From RGIG3701 sp030530205 (GTDB lineage: Bacteria; Planctomycetota; Planctomycetia; Pirellulales; Thermoguttaceae): a stretch of DNA of 64,000 nt. The DNA lies in assembly GCA_030530205.1 (NCBI GenBank), contig JAUMVK010000002.1, positions 62,001 through 126,000 on the forward strand, in the 5' to 3' direction. Both the position numbers and the translations under genes were made by a program. A model generated the notes under the pieces. The model was not told the DNA's origin. It saw only the letters and a program-made list of their open reading frames with translations, and searched no databases. Shown here piece by piece: positions 1 through 10,400 of the stretch; within the stretch, counting starts at the first letter, position 1, and the number at the start of each line of letters is the position of its first letter.

Positions 1-2974
1 TTTCCTGAGAAGGTTTTTCCGCTTTCAATTCTTCAAACTCTTTGCGAAGCGGCTCGTATTCCGTCTCGGCCCACGTTTTCAGCTCGGTGCGCATTGGAGC
101 GTCTGGAGGAAGTTCCCGCGCAAACGAGTCAAGCGTCGAAGCCAGCCACACATCCAGGGATTGTTTCAGTTTTCGTTCAGGTCCGGGTTTCGGCACATTG
201 GAAACGGACAGATCTGTTACGGGGATCAAGACTTGAGCCGCATCGGGTGACTTCATCAGCTCGACCGTTTTCCGCATCCAAACCAGTGCGTCATCCCAAC
301 GTTTTACAGCGAGGAAAGACCTCGCGATCTGAGTACAAAAATGGATCCTTTCATCAGACGTTTCCATTTGGGAGTAAAATCCGTTCAGGTCAAAGCCTGA
401 ATCCGTCCCGGAAATCAGTGTTTTTACAGAATCGGATGACTCGGTAAAGGCCAAAATCGCCCGTTTCATCAGTTCGTGCGTGTAATCGCCGCCTGTTTTC
501 AGAAGTTTGATCGCCTCGGGCAGCCTCCCGGCGTTCCACAGACGAACAGCCTCGACCTGAATTGCTTCCGGTGACGTGGCATCGGCCTCGCGCGTCCGTT
601 TGAGCCAATCATCTGCCGCGTCATCCTGGATGAAGGCTTCCAACGCTTCGGCATTCTGGGAAAGAAGAAATTCCCCGGCGGGAATCAGATTTCCGAGTCG
701 GCCTGGCTCGTGGCATACAGTACGCCCTTCCTCCTTCATCGTCTCAAGTGAGTACCTGACCAGAGTATCGCCGTGAGGAAGGAACAGCGAATTCCCGCTT
801 CGAAATCCCAGCCCGGTGGTTGGTGGAAGCGCGAAATGCCCTATTTCAGACCCGTCAGTAACGTTCATTTTTGAAATCTGATTGGGCATTTTAACCGTTA
901 CCTCTTTGTCGTTCACGGCCAAAATCGCCTCACAGGCCATCAGATTATCTTTAGTCCAAAGGGTTTTGCCGGTCAAGGGATCCAGACAAACCAATCGGGT
1001 TCCTTGTTCGCTTGCGGTTAAATAAAAAAGTCTTCCGTCAGACGCGGCGACTTCTCGCAGGTGGGCATCCTGATCTTCTCTCGTAATTATCGAGGCCATA
1101 CGAGTATCGAAAAACCGACGCTCATTCAAATCCAAAGTTTTGCCGCAGACGTTTCCCCAGATGAGCGCGTGCGTAACGGGATTTACACCAATCAACGCGC
1201 CAACCGGTGTCGGGCAAATAATCACCCCATTCGTGAGCCGTGGCGTGCAGGAAATCGGCGTGGAACCCGGTTCAGAGGGCGAGAGGCAGAGCGTTTGTGA
1301 CCAGAGGAGTTTTCCCGTTTGGCTTTCCAGTACCAATAGCCGAATCGTTCCCGCGCGCTGACCCAGTACGTAGAGCAAATCGCCGGCGCATAGCGGGGCA
1401 CCAAGGAACATCGTGCCGCTCTGCTCAAGGGTCTGGCCGCCGATGTGCCACACGAGTTTCCCGGTCTGAATGTTGTAGCACGCCAGCCGATTTGGGACAG
1501 TATTCCGATCGGCAGCGTCCAGTTCCTCTTCCCCAGAGTCTCCTATCCGTCCTTGAAGAGGGATCACTCTTCCGGGTTGGATCTGAATGGGCTGGACGGG
1601 AACCTGTGGATTAAACCGCTGCTTCATCAAGGAATCGGACGATGGCAAAAACCGCTGAATGGAGTCTTCCACACAAAAGACCAGTTTGCCGTCGCTTGCC
1701 AACGTCGCAAACGCTTCCTCGCCGAAAATCTGATGCTTCAAAAGCCCGGTCATTAACTGGTGCGAGGCCACATCGGGCTGAAGACCCTGAACTGCGCCTT
1801 TCTGAGAGGGTTCCAGCCGGTTGAGCCGATCGCGAATTCCCTCGTAGTCCAGTGTCGGAACCGCCCAGAGTTTTTTACCGGTTTGAAGGTCGATGGCCGT
1901 CAGATTCCACGCGGTACGCATCAGGGCCGTGTTCCCGGTCACCAGTGGAGCGTGAAGAGGCAGATTGGTGCTTCCATGAGCCATCAGAGCCAGAAGGACC
2001 GTTCCTTCCGGGTCGTCAATCATGGAAACACGCCAGCACGGAGTTAAAATCGGCATGGAAAAATCTCCCGCGTCGGTGCATCGAGCCTGATTCTGCAAAA
2101 GGAGCGTCCAGTCACGAGACGCTTCCTCCGGGAGTGTCTGCGCCAAAACAGGGACCTGATTCTTGAGCCAGGACGCAAATTCCTGGGCTGAGGCTCCATT
2201 GGGGACCGCTTCGGAAAGGGGTTTTCCACCGATTTTCAGGGCCTTCCATGCAGCCGCTTGTGATTGTTTTCCCTCTGCAAGAAATTGAACCGCCTCATCG
2301 CTCCGCCCAAGTGCGAAGTCGGCCGAAGCGAGATAAAGCGTCAGGATCGGCTCAAACCGATTCCCTAGCCGTGGATTGGCGCGTAGTTTCAGAAAAAGCT
2401 CACGCGCTGCGGCGGGTTGCTGACGTTCCAGAAGGTCCAGCCCCTGTAAAAAAGCCGCCTCTGAACCCGCCCGTGTGAAGAAGAAACGGTTTGCAGCCTG
2501 CGCGACCAGTTCCATTTTCCCCTGTTCCAAACCATCATTAAGCAAGAGACGGGCGCTCGTTCCAAATTCGACCTCGTAAAGCTCCAATCCTTTCGGCGGG
2601 AGTGTTTCCAATATCTGTTCGGCCTCCTGTTTCAGATTACGGAATACGTTTCCCTTCCCTTTGTCGCCGGGTTCGGCCAGGAAGAAATAATCTTCTTCAG
2701 AACCTAGAACCTGATCCAGTTTCCGAACGGCCTCGGCGTAACGATCCAACTCGATCAGTTTCTTCGCGTCTTCCATCGCTCGGCGGAGTTCCCGTGGAGG
2801 CGCCGGAAAAATCGATTGTTTTTGTCCATTTTCACTGTCATCTTCGGAATCTGTTGAAATCTGCCCGGGAATCTGCCTGATTATCTGCGCAGAGGCCGGG
2901 AAGAAACTGGGAAGAAGCGGCTCAAAAAGGAGGAACGCAAGCAGGAACGAAACGGTAAGGAAAAGTTTTTTCAT
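1..2974 (-). CDS. Secreted TPR / PQQ-like beta-propeller (BamB-type) protein, 3' end missing
   Basis: The frame opens with ATG at 2974 and stays open to the window edge, giving 991 codons without a stop, so the C-terminus lies outside. Residues 1-30 form a signal peptide (MKKLFLTVSFLLAFLL, ending near ASAQ). A helical TPR-like part follows (about 45-270), with motifs such as LDRYAEAVRKLDQVL. After it come several PQQ-type propeller blades recognisable by AIDLQTGKKLW, CYNIQTGKLVWH, LESQTGKLLWS and CLDPLTGKTLWT. The last visible residues are again charged and helical. Planctomycetes encode many such outer membrane protein assembly factor BamB-like proteins of unknown role. A periplasmic or outer-membrane scaffold is plausible, but no catalytic site is visible. 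It may share an operon with the PEP-CTERM gene upstream of it on the same strand, although a terminator lies between them. Confidence 0.85.
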   Translation of the reverse strand, partial: MKKLFLTVSFLLAFLLFEPLLPSFFPASAQIIRQIPGQISTDSEDDSENGQKQSIFPAPPRELRRAMEDAKKLIELDRYAEAVRKLDQVLGSEEDYFFLAEPGDKGKGNVFRNLKQEAEQILETLPPKGLELYEVEFGTSARLLLNDGLEQGKMELVAQAANRFFFTRAGSEAAFLQGLDLLERQQPAAARELFLKLRANPRLGNRFEPILTLYLASADFALGRSDEAVQFLAEGKQSQAAAWKALKIGGKPLSEAVPNGASAQEFASWLKNQVPVLAQTLPEEASRDWTLLLQNQARCTDAGDFSMPILTPCWRVSMIDDPEGTVLLALMAHGSTNLPLHAPLVTGNTALMRTAWNLTAIDLQTGKKLWAVPTLDYEGIRDRLNRLEPSQKGAVQGLQPDVASHQLMTGLLKHQIFGEEAFATLASDGKLVFCVEDSIQRFLPSSDSLMKQRFNPQVPVQPIQIQPGRVIPLQGRIGDSGEEELDAADRNTVPNRLACYNIQTGKLVWHIGGQTLEQSGTMFLGAPLCAGDLLYVLGQRAGTIRLLVLESQTGKLLWSQTLCLSPSEPGSTPISCTPRLTNGVIICPTPVGALIGVNPVTHALIWGNVCGKTLDLNERRFFDTRMASIITREDQDAHLREVAASDGRLFYLTASEQGTRLVCLDPLTGKTLWTKDNLMACEAILAVNDKEVTVKMPNQISKMNVTDGSEIGHFALPPTTGLGFRSGNSLFLPHGDTLVRYSLETMKEEGRTVCHEPGRLGNLIPAGEFLLSQNAEALEAFIQDDAADDWLKRTREADATSPEAIQVEAVRLWNAGRLPEAIKLLKTGGDYTHELMKRAILAFTESSDSVKTLISGTDSGFDLNGFYSQMETSDERIHFCTQIARSFLAVKRWDDALVWMRKTVELMKSPDAAQVLIPVTDLSVSNVPKPGPERKLKQSLDVWLASTLDSFARELPPDAPMRTELKTWAETEYEPLRKEFEELKAEKPSQE

Positions 2975-3000
2975 GGTGTGAAGTACAAGATTTAAAACAT

Positions 3001-3036
3001 AAAATCCTCCCTTTGACGGAATGTGTTAAAGGGAGG
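3001..3036 (-). terminator. Rho-independent terminator after the PEP-CTERM gene
   Basis: The arms CCTCCCTTT (3006-3014) and AAAGGGAGG (3028-3036) make a 9-bp perfect stem with a 13-nt loop. Read on the minus strand it is followed by TTTT at 3004-3001. It lies 30 bp after the stop of the 3067-7005 gene and before the start of the TPR/PQQ gene. Confidence 0.75.
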
Positions 3037-3066
3037 CGAGAAAAATTCATAATTTCAGGAAAACGG

Positions 3067-6000
3067 TTACGCTTTACGGACCGTTCTTCTGACAGCCAGC
3101 AGACCTCCGAAGCCGAGCAGGAGGAGCATCCAAGTGGCAGGTTCCGGAACGCCTCCGCCCGAACCCATGACGAGCTGGATCATTCCCAGGCTATCATTAT
3201 AAATCACCGAGTAATCACCCGCGTCGATCATCGGAGCCAGGTCGGCAAGATTGATCGTGCTCTCGCTGAGTTTGATGGAACCCGGTTTCAAATCCAGCGT
3301 GATCGTTTCACCTTCGGCCTGTTCCGTATCCACGACGATCTCGGTCCCTTCCTGCAGGAGCAGTTCGGCAACCGTCAGGCGGTCCGTTGCATCACCGACC
3401 GCTTTCATATTAATGGCGGAATTCTCGCTGAGCGTCAGCTTGTTCGCAGTCAGTTCGGCCGTTTGTGTCGGGTCGGTCCCAATGGCGATAGTGCCTTGCG
3501 TGACCGTGATGTTTCCATCGACCGTTCCGCTCAGGCTGGCTATGGTGCTCATGTCAGCAGCGCTCACCGTCACGTCTTTCGGAAGTGATTTTCCATCCGC
3601 GACGGTCAGGGAGCCGCCCTTCATCAGGAGCGAACCGGTGATTTTCTGACCGTCCGCCGCGATGACCAGCGCCCCGTCGGGTTCGACCGTCAAATTATTC
3701 GCCGAGGCCTGATTCGTCTTTCGGTTCAGGGTCAGAGTTCCTTCACTGACGATCACGTTCGCGTCGATGTCGTAAACGACGTCGTTTGCCTGGTTTTCAC
3801 TGGCGAGGGTCCAGTTTCCATCGCCGACTTTCTTGACCGTGATCCCGTGGTTCTGCCAGTTCCGGACGGCGCCGGAGAACGTGCTGTCATTGCCGAGGTC
3901 TCCAACTTCCACCGTCACGTTTTTGCCGTTATTTCCCGAACGGACCCAGCCGGTTCCGGTCAGGTCGCCCATTTCGATCGTTTTGTTGTCCAAATCGATC
4001 GGTTCGATCAAAATGCCCGAGTCACTCGTCATGGCGAGGTTGAACGACGCCTTCTCGCTTCCAAGCGCATTGCCGGAGTTGAAAGCGATCCAGCAGTTTC
4101 CCGTGACGTTGATGTCGCCGGTGAACGTGCTCAGGTCTCCGTTCAGATTCAGGAATTTGGCACGATCCGAGGAGGTGAAATTCAGCGTGGATTTTACGTC
4201 ATTGGCCGAGGCCAGACCGCCTACGTTCTGCGTGGCCGCCGAGGCGTTCAGGTTTGCCGTGATGTCGCCGTCGGTGGTTCCTTTGAAGGTCAGCACACCG
4301 TTTTCCGTGGATTTTACGTTGGCGGTGAGGGTTGAGGTTCCGGTATTTTCAAGCGTCAGGCCGCCCGCCTTCATCGTAACGTCCTTGAAATCGATCGCCC
4401 GGGCGCCGGAGTTGAAGAGTTTAGCGCCGTCCACCGTGAAAACGTTGGTCGGTGGAACCACAGACGGATCTGCCGCACGTTTGTAACCAAACGCCGTACC
4501 CGGTTTCAGGGTAACGAACGCTAAATTATTAATGTGCCCATTATCATTATTGCCGCACTGGATCGTGCCGCCCTCAATGACATAACCGCCGGAGAACGTC
4601 ATGCCTCCAGAAATGATGAGTGTTCCCGCGCCGGTTTTGGTCAGGACGCCAGTTTCACCAGCGATGTTACCCGTAAGGACCACGTCCACCGGATTCTCAA
4701 ACCGGCTGTCGGATACGACCGTGAATTTGTTGCCGAGCGTCACGGGGTTCTGTTGGGAGAAAATCCCGCCGTCCAGCACGATTTCCGTCGCGCCGTTTCC
4801 GAGCCGGTCGGCGCCGTAGTTGCGCAGAATGCCTTCCTTGAGGGTGATTTTCTTCAGGTTGGCGCCATTGCTGCTTCCCATGGCCAGCGCACCGGTACCC
4901 GTTTTGATGAAGGAGCCGGAAACCGCGCCGCGCAGAGCCACGTGCCCCGCAGGTTCGCCATCCACTTCAATGGTTCCATTTTCCGAGGCCAGGTTTCCAC
5001 TAATGCTCAAATCCCCCGACTGGATCACGTAGTTGAACGCGAGCGTTCCGCCCTCTTTCAGTTCGAAACTGCGGGCATTGCTCGTGTAGGCGCAGGTGTT
5101 CGAATTCTCGCCGTTTCCGAACTGGAGCTTGCCTTCGGTCACGGTGAATTTCGTCACGCCGGTTAGTTTGTTATCGGTCACGAGCAGCGTTCCGTCGCCG
5201 GTCTTGTTGAGGGTCCCGGTCACAGTCCCGCCAAGTTTCGTGTAATCGCCTTCTGCGGTACTCATGATCTTGACCGCGCCGGCAGATTCAATATTATTGT
5301 AGAATGTGAACTGACCGGAGCGGTTGATGGCCAACGTGCCGTTCTCGCCGATGATGATTTTCGTCATTTGGGCCGGATCGGTCCCCGCGCCTAAATGACC
5401 GACTTCGCCGCCGTCACCGATCTGGATCGTACCTTCCGTGATGGTCGTGTCGCCGGTGTAGTTATTCTTGTATGAATTCCCAATAGGGGCGCCGTTATAG
5501 TATTTTTCGTAGTCCGATGTGATGGTCCACGTACCGGTTCCGACTTTCTCGATGGCGTAGTTGGAATTTTCGTAGCGGGAGAAACTGCCGGAGAAAGTAG
5601 TGTCGATGTTTTTCGCGCCGGTCTGGATCGTGAATGTTTTTCCGGCCTGTCCGTTTGAACGGAAAATACCATCGCCGGAGATCGCGCCGACTTGCAGGAT
5701 TTTGTCCGTCGGATCGAATTCAAGGAGGAAACCCGCGTCGATGGAACCCTTTTCGGCGTCTTTACCGGGATTGGGATTCAGTGTGACCGTGGAGAAATCG
5801 GTTGTCGCGCCATTAAGCGAAATCCACGTTCCGAGGGTACTGTCGGTGGAGGGGCCGGCCGTGATCGTGCCGGAGAATCCGCTCACGTCGTCACATTTCA
5901 GGTACAGGAATTTTCCACGGACGGACGTGAAGTAGATCTCCTGATTCGAGCCGGTCATTGACTCGGGCAGATTTCCAGTCAGAGAGCCGGTCAAATGCAC

Positions 6001-7005
6001 GGGCGCTTTGGAACCGTCAATGGTGAAGCGGGTATCGCCCTCATTCGCGGCCGTAGTCGTCAGAACGAGGTTTTTAATGACTCCTTCCGTCGCGGTACGG
6101 TACGTTCCGCCATCCTCAACGGTCAAATTGGGGAACGACCATTTCTGTCCGCCCTGGACGGCAAGCGTTCCGCCCTGAAGGGTGATTTTTTCCGCACGTT
6201 CAACATAATCGGCGCTGGCCCACTGCCGGTTGTAGAGCAGCGTTCCGTTTTCCTCTATGTAGAGTACCGTGGAAGGATCGAGTTTACCGGTGCCGCCGCC
6301 GCTGCCGACCGAGAGCGTTCCCTCACGGACGGTTACGGGCTTGGCGAAAGATTTGTCACTTCCTTCGAGCGCCCACGTGCCGGTCCCGACTTTGGTGACG
6401 TAAACGCTGTCCCCGTTGTGGGTGCGGATCTGGCCGGTGAAGATGGTGTCCTTATTATTTCCGCCGATCTCGATGTAGAAATCTTTCCCCTGATTTCCCA
6501 TCGGGCGAACCCAGCCATTCCCGGCGAGGGAGCCGAGCTTGAGCGGGTTTTCCGCGGTCGTGTTAATGCCGTCCAAAAGAATACCGGTCACCTGGTCCCC
6601 CGTACCAGTTGAATTAACGATAAAATCGGCGTTCTCGCTGCCGTAGTTGGATTCCCGAATGGAAAACCAGGCCTGGTTGGTAGTGGTGACCGTGCCGGAG
6701 AAACCGCTCATACTTCTGTTAAATTGGATCTGGGGGCGGCCACTCGAAGGATTAAGAATCACATTGCCTTCGCCGGAAAGCGTGCCGTTGATGGCGATCG
6801 CGGTTGAAGCCGAAAGCCAGCCGCCCTTCGTGAAGGCGAAATCATCCGAGGTGTTGGCCGTGACCGCATAAGGATTTTCCTGGGTGTATGTTCCACCATC
6901 GACCGGAATGGTCGCCGCGGAGACAGAAGCGCACGGAAGTGCCGCTCCCGCAAGGAGGAAAAAGTACGTCAGCAATGAGTGAAAACGTTTCATTGATTTG
7001 CACAT
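3067..7005 (-). CDS. Giant autotransporter-repeat protein with PEP-CTERM anchor
   Basis: 1312 aa. The N-terminus is a signal peptide; ATG at 7005 gives MCKSMKRF and ATG at 6993 gives the more typical MKRFHSLLTYFFLLAG, so the true start may be 6993. The body is a beta-helix made of many degenerate repeats of the kind VTEGTLQIGDGG, KVGTGTWTL and GTLTGNGWVR, as in autotransporter passenger domains. The C-terminus is a clear PEP-CTERM signal: VPEPATWMLLLLGFGG, then a basic tail ending VRRTVRKA. In that system an exosortase removes the tail and links the protein to the envelope; no exosortase is in the window. Likely a surface-exposed adhesin or matrix protein; the ligand is unknown. Confidence 0.85.
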   Translation of the reverse strand: MCKSMKRFHSLLTYFFLLAGAALPCASVSAATIPVDGGTYTQENPYAVTANTSDDFAFTKGGWLSASTAIAINGTLSGEGNVILNPSSGRPQIQFNRSMSGFSGTVTTTNQAWFSIRESNYGSENADFIVNSTGTGDQVTGILLDGINTTAENPLKLGSLAGNGWVRPMGNQGKDFYIEIGGNNKDTIFTGQIRTHNGDSVYVTKVGTGTWALEGSDKSFAKPVTVREGTLSVGSGGGTGKLDPSTVLYIEENGTLLYNRQWASADYVERAEKITLQGGTLAVQGGQKWSFPNLTVEDGGTYRTATEGVIKNLVLTTTAANEGDTRFTIDGSKAPVHLTGSLTGNLPESMTGSNQEIYFTSVRGKFLYLKCDDVSGFSGTITAGPSTDSTLGTWISLNGATTDFSTVTLNPNPGKDAEKGSIDAGFLLEFDPTDKILQVGAISGDGIFRSNGQAGKTFTIQTGAKNIDTTFSGSFSRYENSNYAIEKVGTGTWTITSDYEKYYNGAPIGNSYKNNYTGDTTITEGTIQIGDGGEVGHLGAGTDPAQMTKIIIGENGTLAINRSGQFTFYNNIESAGAVKIMSTAEGDYTKLGGTVTGTLNKTGDGTLLVTDNKLTGVTKFTVTEGKLQFGNGENSNTCAYTSNARSFELKEGGTLAFNYVIQSGDLSISGNLASENGTIEVDGEPAGHVALRGAVSGSFIKTGTGALAMGSSNGANLKKITLKEGILRNYGADRLGNGATEIVLDGGIFSQQNPVTLGNKFTVVSDSRFENPVDVVLTGNIAGETGVLTKTGAGTLIISGGMTFSGGYVIEGGTIQCGNNDNGHINNLAFVTLKPGTAFGYKRAADPSVVPPTNVFTVDGAKLFNSGARAIDFKDVTMKAGGLTLENTGTSTLTANVKSTENGVLTFKGTTDGDITANLNASAATQNVGGLASANDVKSTLNFTSSDRAKFLNLNGDLSTFTGDINVTGNCWIAFNSGNALGSEKASFNLAMTSDSGILIEPIDLDNKTIEMGDLTGTGWVRSGNNGKNVTVEVGDLGNDSTFSGAVRNWQNHGITVKKVGDGNWTLASENQANDVVYDIDANVIVSEGTLTLNRKTNQASANNLTVEPDGALVIAADGQKITGSLLMKGGSLTVADGKSLPKDVTVSAADMSTIASLSGTVDGNITVTQGTIAIGTDPTQTAELTANKLTLSENSAINMKAVGDATDRLTVAELLLQEGTEIVVDTEQAEGETITLDLKPGSIKLSESTINLADLAPMIDAGDYSVIYNDSLGMIQLVMGSGGGVPEPATWMLLLLGFGGLLAVRRTVRKA

Positions 7006-7354
7006 AAAATCTTAAATGATGAATTCCTGAAAAACTCAGGAAGGAATAAAAAGGGGTTAAACTTTAGAAAGAGCGTTTGAAATCCCAATTTCATACGGGG
7101 ACGACGCTTCCAGCGTTGTCAAACGCAAACGTGAGGCGGGGGAAGTTAATAAGCAGGGAAGTTGCAATTCATTAACTTGACCGGCGGGACGCCGGCCCTC
7201 CGAATCTGACGACGCTGGAAGCGTCGTCCCCGTAAATTTTCCACCTCTTTTCTGAAGTTTACACTTTAACGTATTTAATTATACGCTGGTTTGCATTTTT
7301 CGCAAGTAATTTTTCAAAAAATTTTAAAATTTTTAAAAAATTTCCTTCGGGGGG
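7006..7354. repeat. Intergenic region with two inverted copies of palindromic repeat A and a hairpin
   Basis: No gene is seen. Two copies of the 19-bp palindrome lie here: ACGACGCTTCCAGCGTTGT (7101-7119, with one arm mutated) and ACGACGCTGGAAGCGTCGT (7209-7227, perfect). They are followed or preceded by the same CCCCGT flank, so the pair forms a larger inverted structure. A GC-rich palindrome (CCGGCGGGACGCCGG) lies just before the second copy. TTCCTGA (7024-7030) and TCAGGAA (7036-7042) form a small hairpin in what would be the 5' leader of the minus-strand PEP-CTERM gene. 7260-7350 is very AT-rich. Confidence 0.7.
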
Positions 7355-7383
7355 TTGAATTTTATGGAGGTTTATTGTATAAT
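7355..7383 (+). promoter_or_regulatory. Sigma70-type promoter for HzsA-like gene A
   Basis: A -35 box TTGAAT (7355-7360), a 17-bp spacer and a -10 box TATAAT (7378-7383). The predicted start of transcription near 7390 leaves about a 50-nt leader before ATG 7441. This also argues against starting the protein at the upstream in-frame ATG 7291. Confidence 0.75.
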
Positions 7384-7440
7384 CGACCCGTGAGATTTCA
7401 TTTTTTCTGTTCACCCTTTCCCCTTTCCACCCGACCGATT

Positions 7441-10400
7441 ATGAAGCCCACCTTTTTCACTTTCGCGTTTTGCTTCCTTTTCCTTTCTTCCGCTTTCGGC
7501 CGTTTCTGGCTCACCCCGGAAAATCTGACGCACGAGGCGTCAACTTACGACGATCTGGTGATCGACTGGCTCCTTCAGGACCTCGCGTTTGACCCGGCCC
7601 GGGGGCAGCTTCCCGTGGAGCGTCCGGCGGAAGGGAAAACGATCCTGGACTCCCTCATCGCCCAGCTTACGCCCCCGACCGTTCAAAAGGTTTTGGACGA
7701 AATTCAAAGCATGAACCCGAGCGAGGAGACGAAAAAGCAACTCGCGGAGCTCCGGAACGAGCTGAAAACGCTGGAGGGCGCATCGGCCGGGGATGCGCAG
7801 CTGCTCCAACTTTACAAAAAGGCCGCAGAAGTGCGTCGGGGCCTACGTCTCGCGTCGCTCAAAGCAAATACGAGCCGGATCTTCTTCACGAAACACCACA
7901 ATCTGGGCGGTTCCCACTACGCCTACACGGAGGCCCTCTCCGACGCGCGGGCGGAGCGCCATTTCTGGGCCGGCTCGCAGCTTTGTGAGCTTCAGCTCAA
8001 CGACGCGGGAGTGTGCACGGTACGGGTTTTGATCGACGACCCGGCGGGGATGATCCGCGACCCCGACCTGACGCGGGACGGGAAAAACGTCGTTTTCGCC
8101 TGGAAACGCTCGGATTTCCTCGACGATTTTCACCTTTGGCGGATGAACCTCGAAACGGGCGAGCTGAAGCAACTCACCTTTGGGCTGGGCTGGGCTGATT
8201 ACGAGCCGTGCGTTCTGCCGAGCGGCGACATCATGTTCAACTCGACGCGGTGCGTGCAGGCGGTGGACTGCTTCACGACGGAGGTTTCCAACCTCTACCG
8301 GATGGACTCGGAAGGGCGTTTTCTGAGGCGCGTGAGTTTCGACCAGGTGCACGATAATTACCCGGTCCTGATGAACGACGGGCGGGTGATCTACACGCGC
8401 TGGGACTATAACGACCGCGGGCAGATCTTCCCCCAGGGCCTTTTCCAGATGAATCCGGACGGGACGGCCCAGACCGCCCTTTACGGAAATAACAGTTGGT
8501 TCCCGACCACGATTTTGCACTCCCGTCCCATTCCGAACACGAACGGGAAGATCCTGTGCGTCTTCAGCGGCCACCACACACGCCAGCGCGGGAAACTCGG
8601 CGTTCTGGACCCGAATCAGGGCCGGGAGGAAGCGGACGGCGCCACGCTGGCCGCCCCATTCCGTGAGACGGAGCCGGTCCACGTGGACGCTTACGGGCAA
8701 AGCGGCGAGCAGTTCTGCTACCCGATGCCGGTCACAGAGACGGAATTCCTCGTTTCCTACCGGCCGAACGCGAACCCGCAGGAGTGGATCCACGACCGCC
8801 CGAAGTTCATGCACGACGGCGCGCCTTTCGGAATCTACTTCATGGATCTGGACGGCCGCCGGGAACTGCTTGCCGTGGACTACAAAAACGACGAGCGTTC
8901 GTGCACCCAGCCGTTTTACCTGAAGAACGACGGCAAACCGGGCACCGCTGAAATCGCGACGGAGCGCCCGTCGATGGTGGACCCCTCGCAGGAAACCGGC
9001 GTTTATTACCTCCAGGACGTTTTCTACGGTCCGGGCCTTGAAGGGGTGGACCGGAAAGACGTCCGCTCGCTGCGCGTCGTGGAGATCGGCTTCCGCACCG
9101 TCTGGATCGGTTCGAACGGGAACTCCGGTCCGGCCGGCGGCGCGATGTCCTCGACCCCGCCCTCCATCGGCGGCGGCGCGTGGGACCCGAAGCGGATCCT
9201 CGGCGAGGCGAAAATCTACGAGGACGGCTCCGCCTGTTTCCGCGTCCCGGCCAAAACGCCCGTTTATTTCCAGATCATCAACCAGGACGGGCACGTCATT
9301 CAAACGATGCGCTCTTGGAGTACGCTCCAGCCCGGCGAAACGTTCTCCTGCGTCGGGTGCCACGAGGACAAAAACTCGATCGCGGCCCGCGGCTCCTCGT
9401 CGATGGCGATGAAAGCGGGGCCGCAGGAGCTTCAGCCGTTCCACGGCCCGGCCCGGTGGTTTTCGTTTGAAAAAGAGATCCAGCCGATCCTTGACCGGAA
9501 CTGCGTCCGGTGCCACGATAATTCGGAGCGCCGCCCGCCGATGTTCATGGCAGAGAAGCGTAAAGAACAGAAAATCGACGAATCCAAACTGGACCTTCTG
9601 CTCCCGCAGGACTGCGAGTGGAGTTTCGTGACCGAGAAGGAAAAAATGACCGACCCGGAAAACGCCAAAAGCTGGGTGACGCAGTACCCGCTCCCCAACT
9701 CGGAAAAAGGCCGCGGCGGTTTCCAGCATGCTCCGGGAGCGAAATCCTCATGGAATACGCCGGAGATTTGGCTCACGACCGAGCTGGAACTTCCGGAAAA
9801 TTTCGAGGCCAAACCGCTTTACATGAATATTTTCCACGATGAGGACGTTCAAATCTACGTGAACGGGACGCAGATCTTCCACGAAAGCGGCTTCAACGTG
9901 AAGCATGAAGGTCGGGCCCTCCTCAAAAACCCGTTCCACGCGGGCCGGAACGTCATCGCGGCGCACTGCGTCCAGACCGGCGGCGGCCAGGGGCTTTCGT
10001 TCGCGATCTACTCCATAAAAGACCCCTCCAAAGTCGGCGAAGCGCAAACCACCCAGTTGGACTTTAAGCCGTTCAGCCTGAAGAATACAAAATTCAAGGA
10101 TGATGAGGCCGGGCGTTTCTGGTCCGAGTCGTACATGAACCTCGTCGGCGCGCCGTTCGAGCAGCGGGCTGGCGGGCGCAAGACCCACGTGGTGAACTGG
10201 ATCGGGATCCAGGAATCGCCGCAAATGCTCAGTCCGTACACGGCCGGGGCGTTTTCCAGCTCGCTCTGTACGATGTTCAACGAGCCAACGCCGCATAACG
10301 GGGTGAAGCTCACGCAGAAGGAAAAGGACCTGATCGCCGCCTGGATCGACCTGCTCGTCCCGTTCTGCGGCGAGTACACCGAGTTCGCGAACTGGAAAGA

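Noticed and set aside
7843..9729. 628-codon open frame on the minus strand inside HzsA-like gene A
   Set aside because: It is antisense to a clear gene, has an Arg/Val-rich composition without motifs, and results from GC-rich third positions. The same applies to long antisense frames at 18332-20329, 22179-23507, 31763-32923 and 34532-36229.
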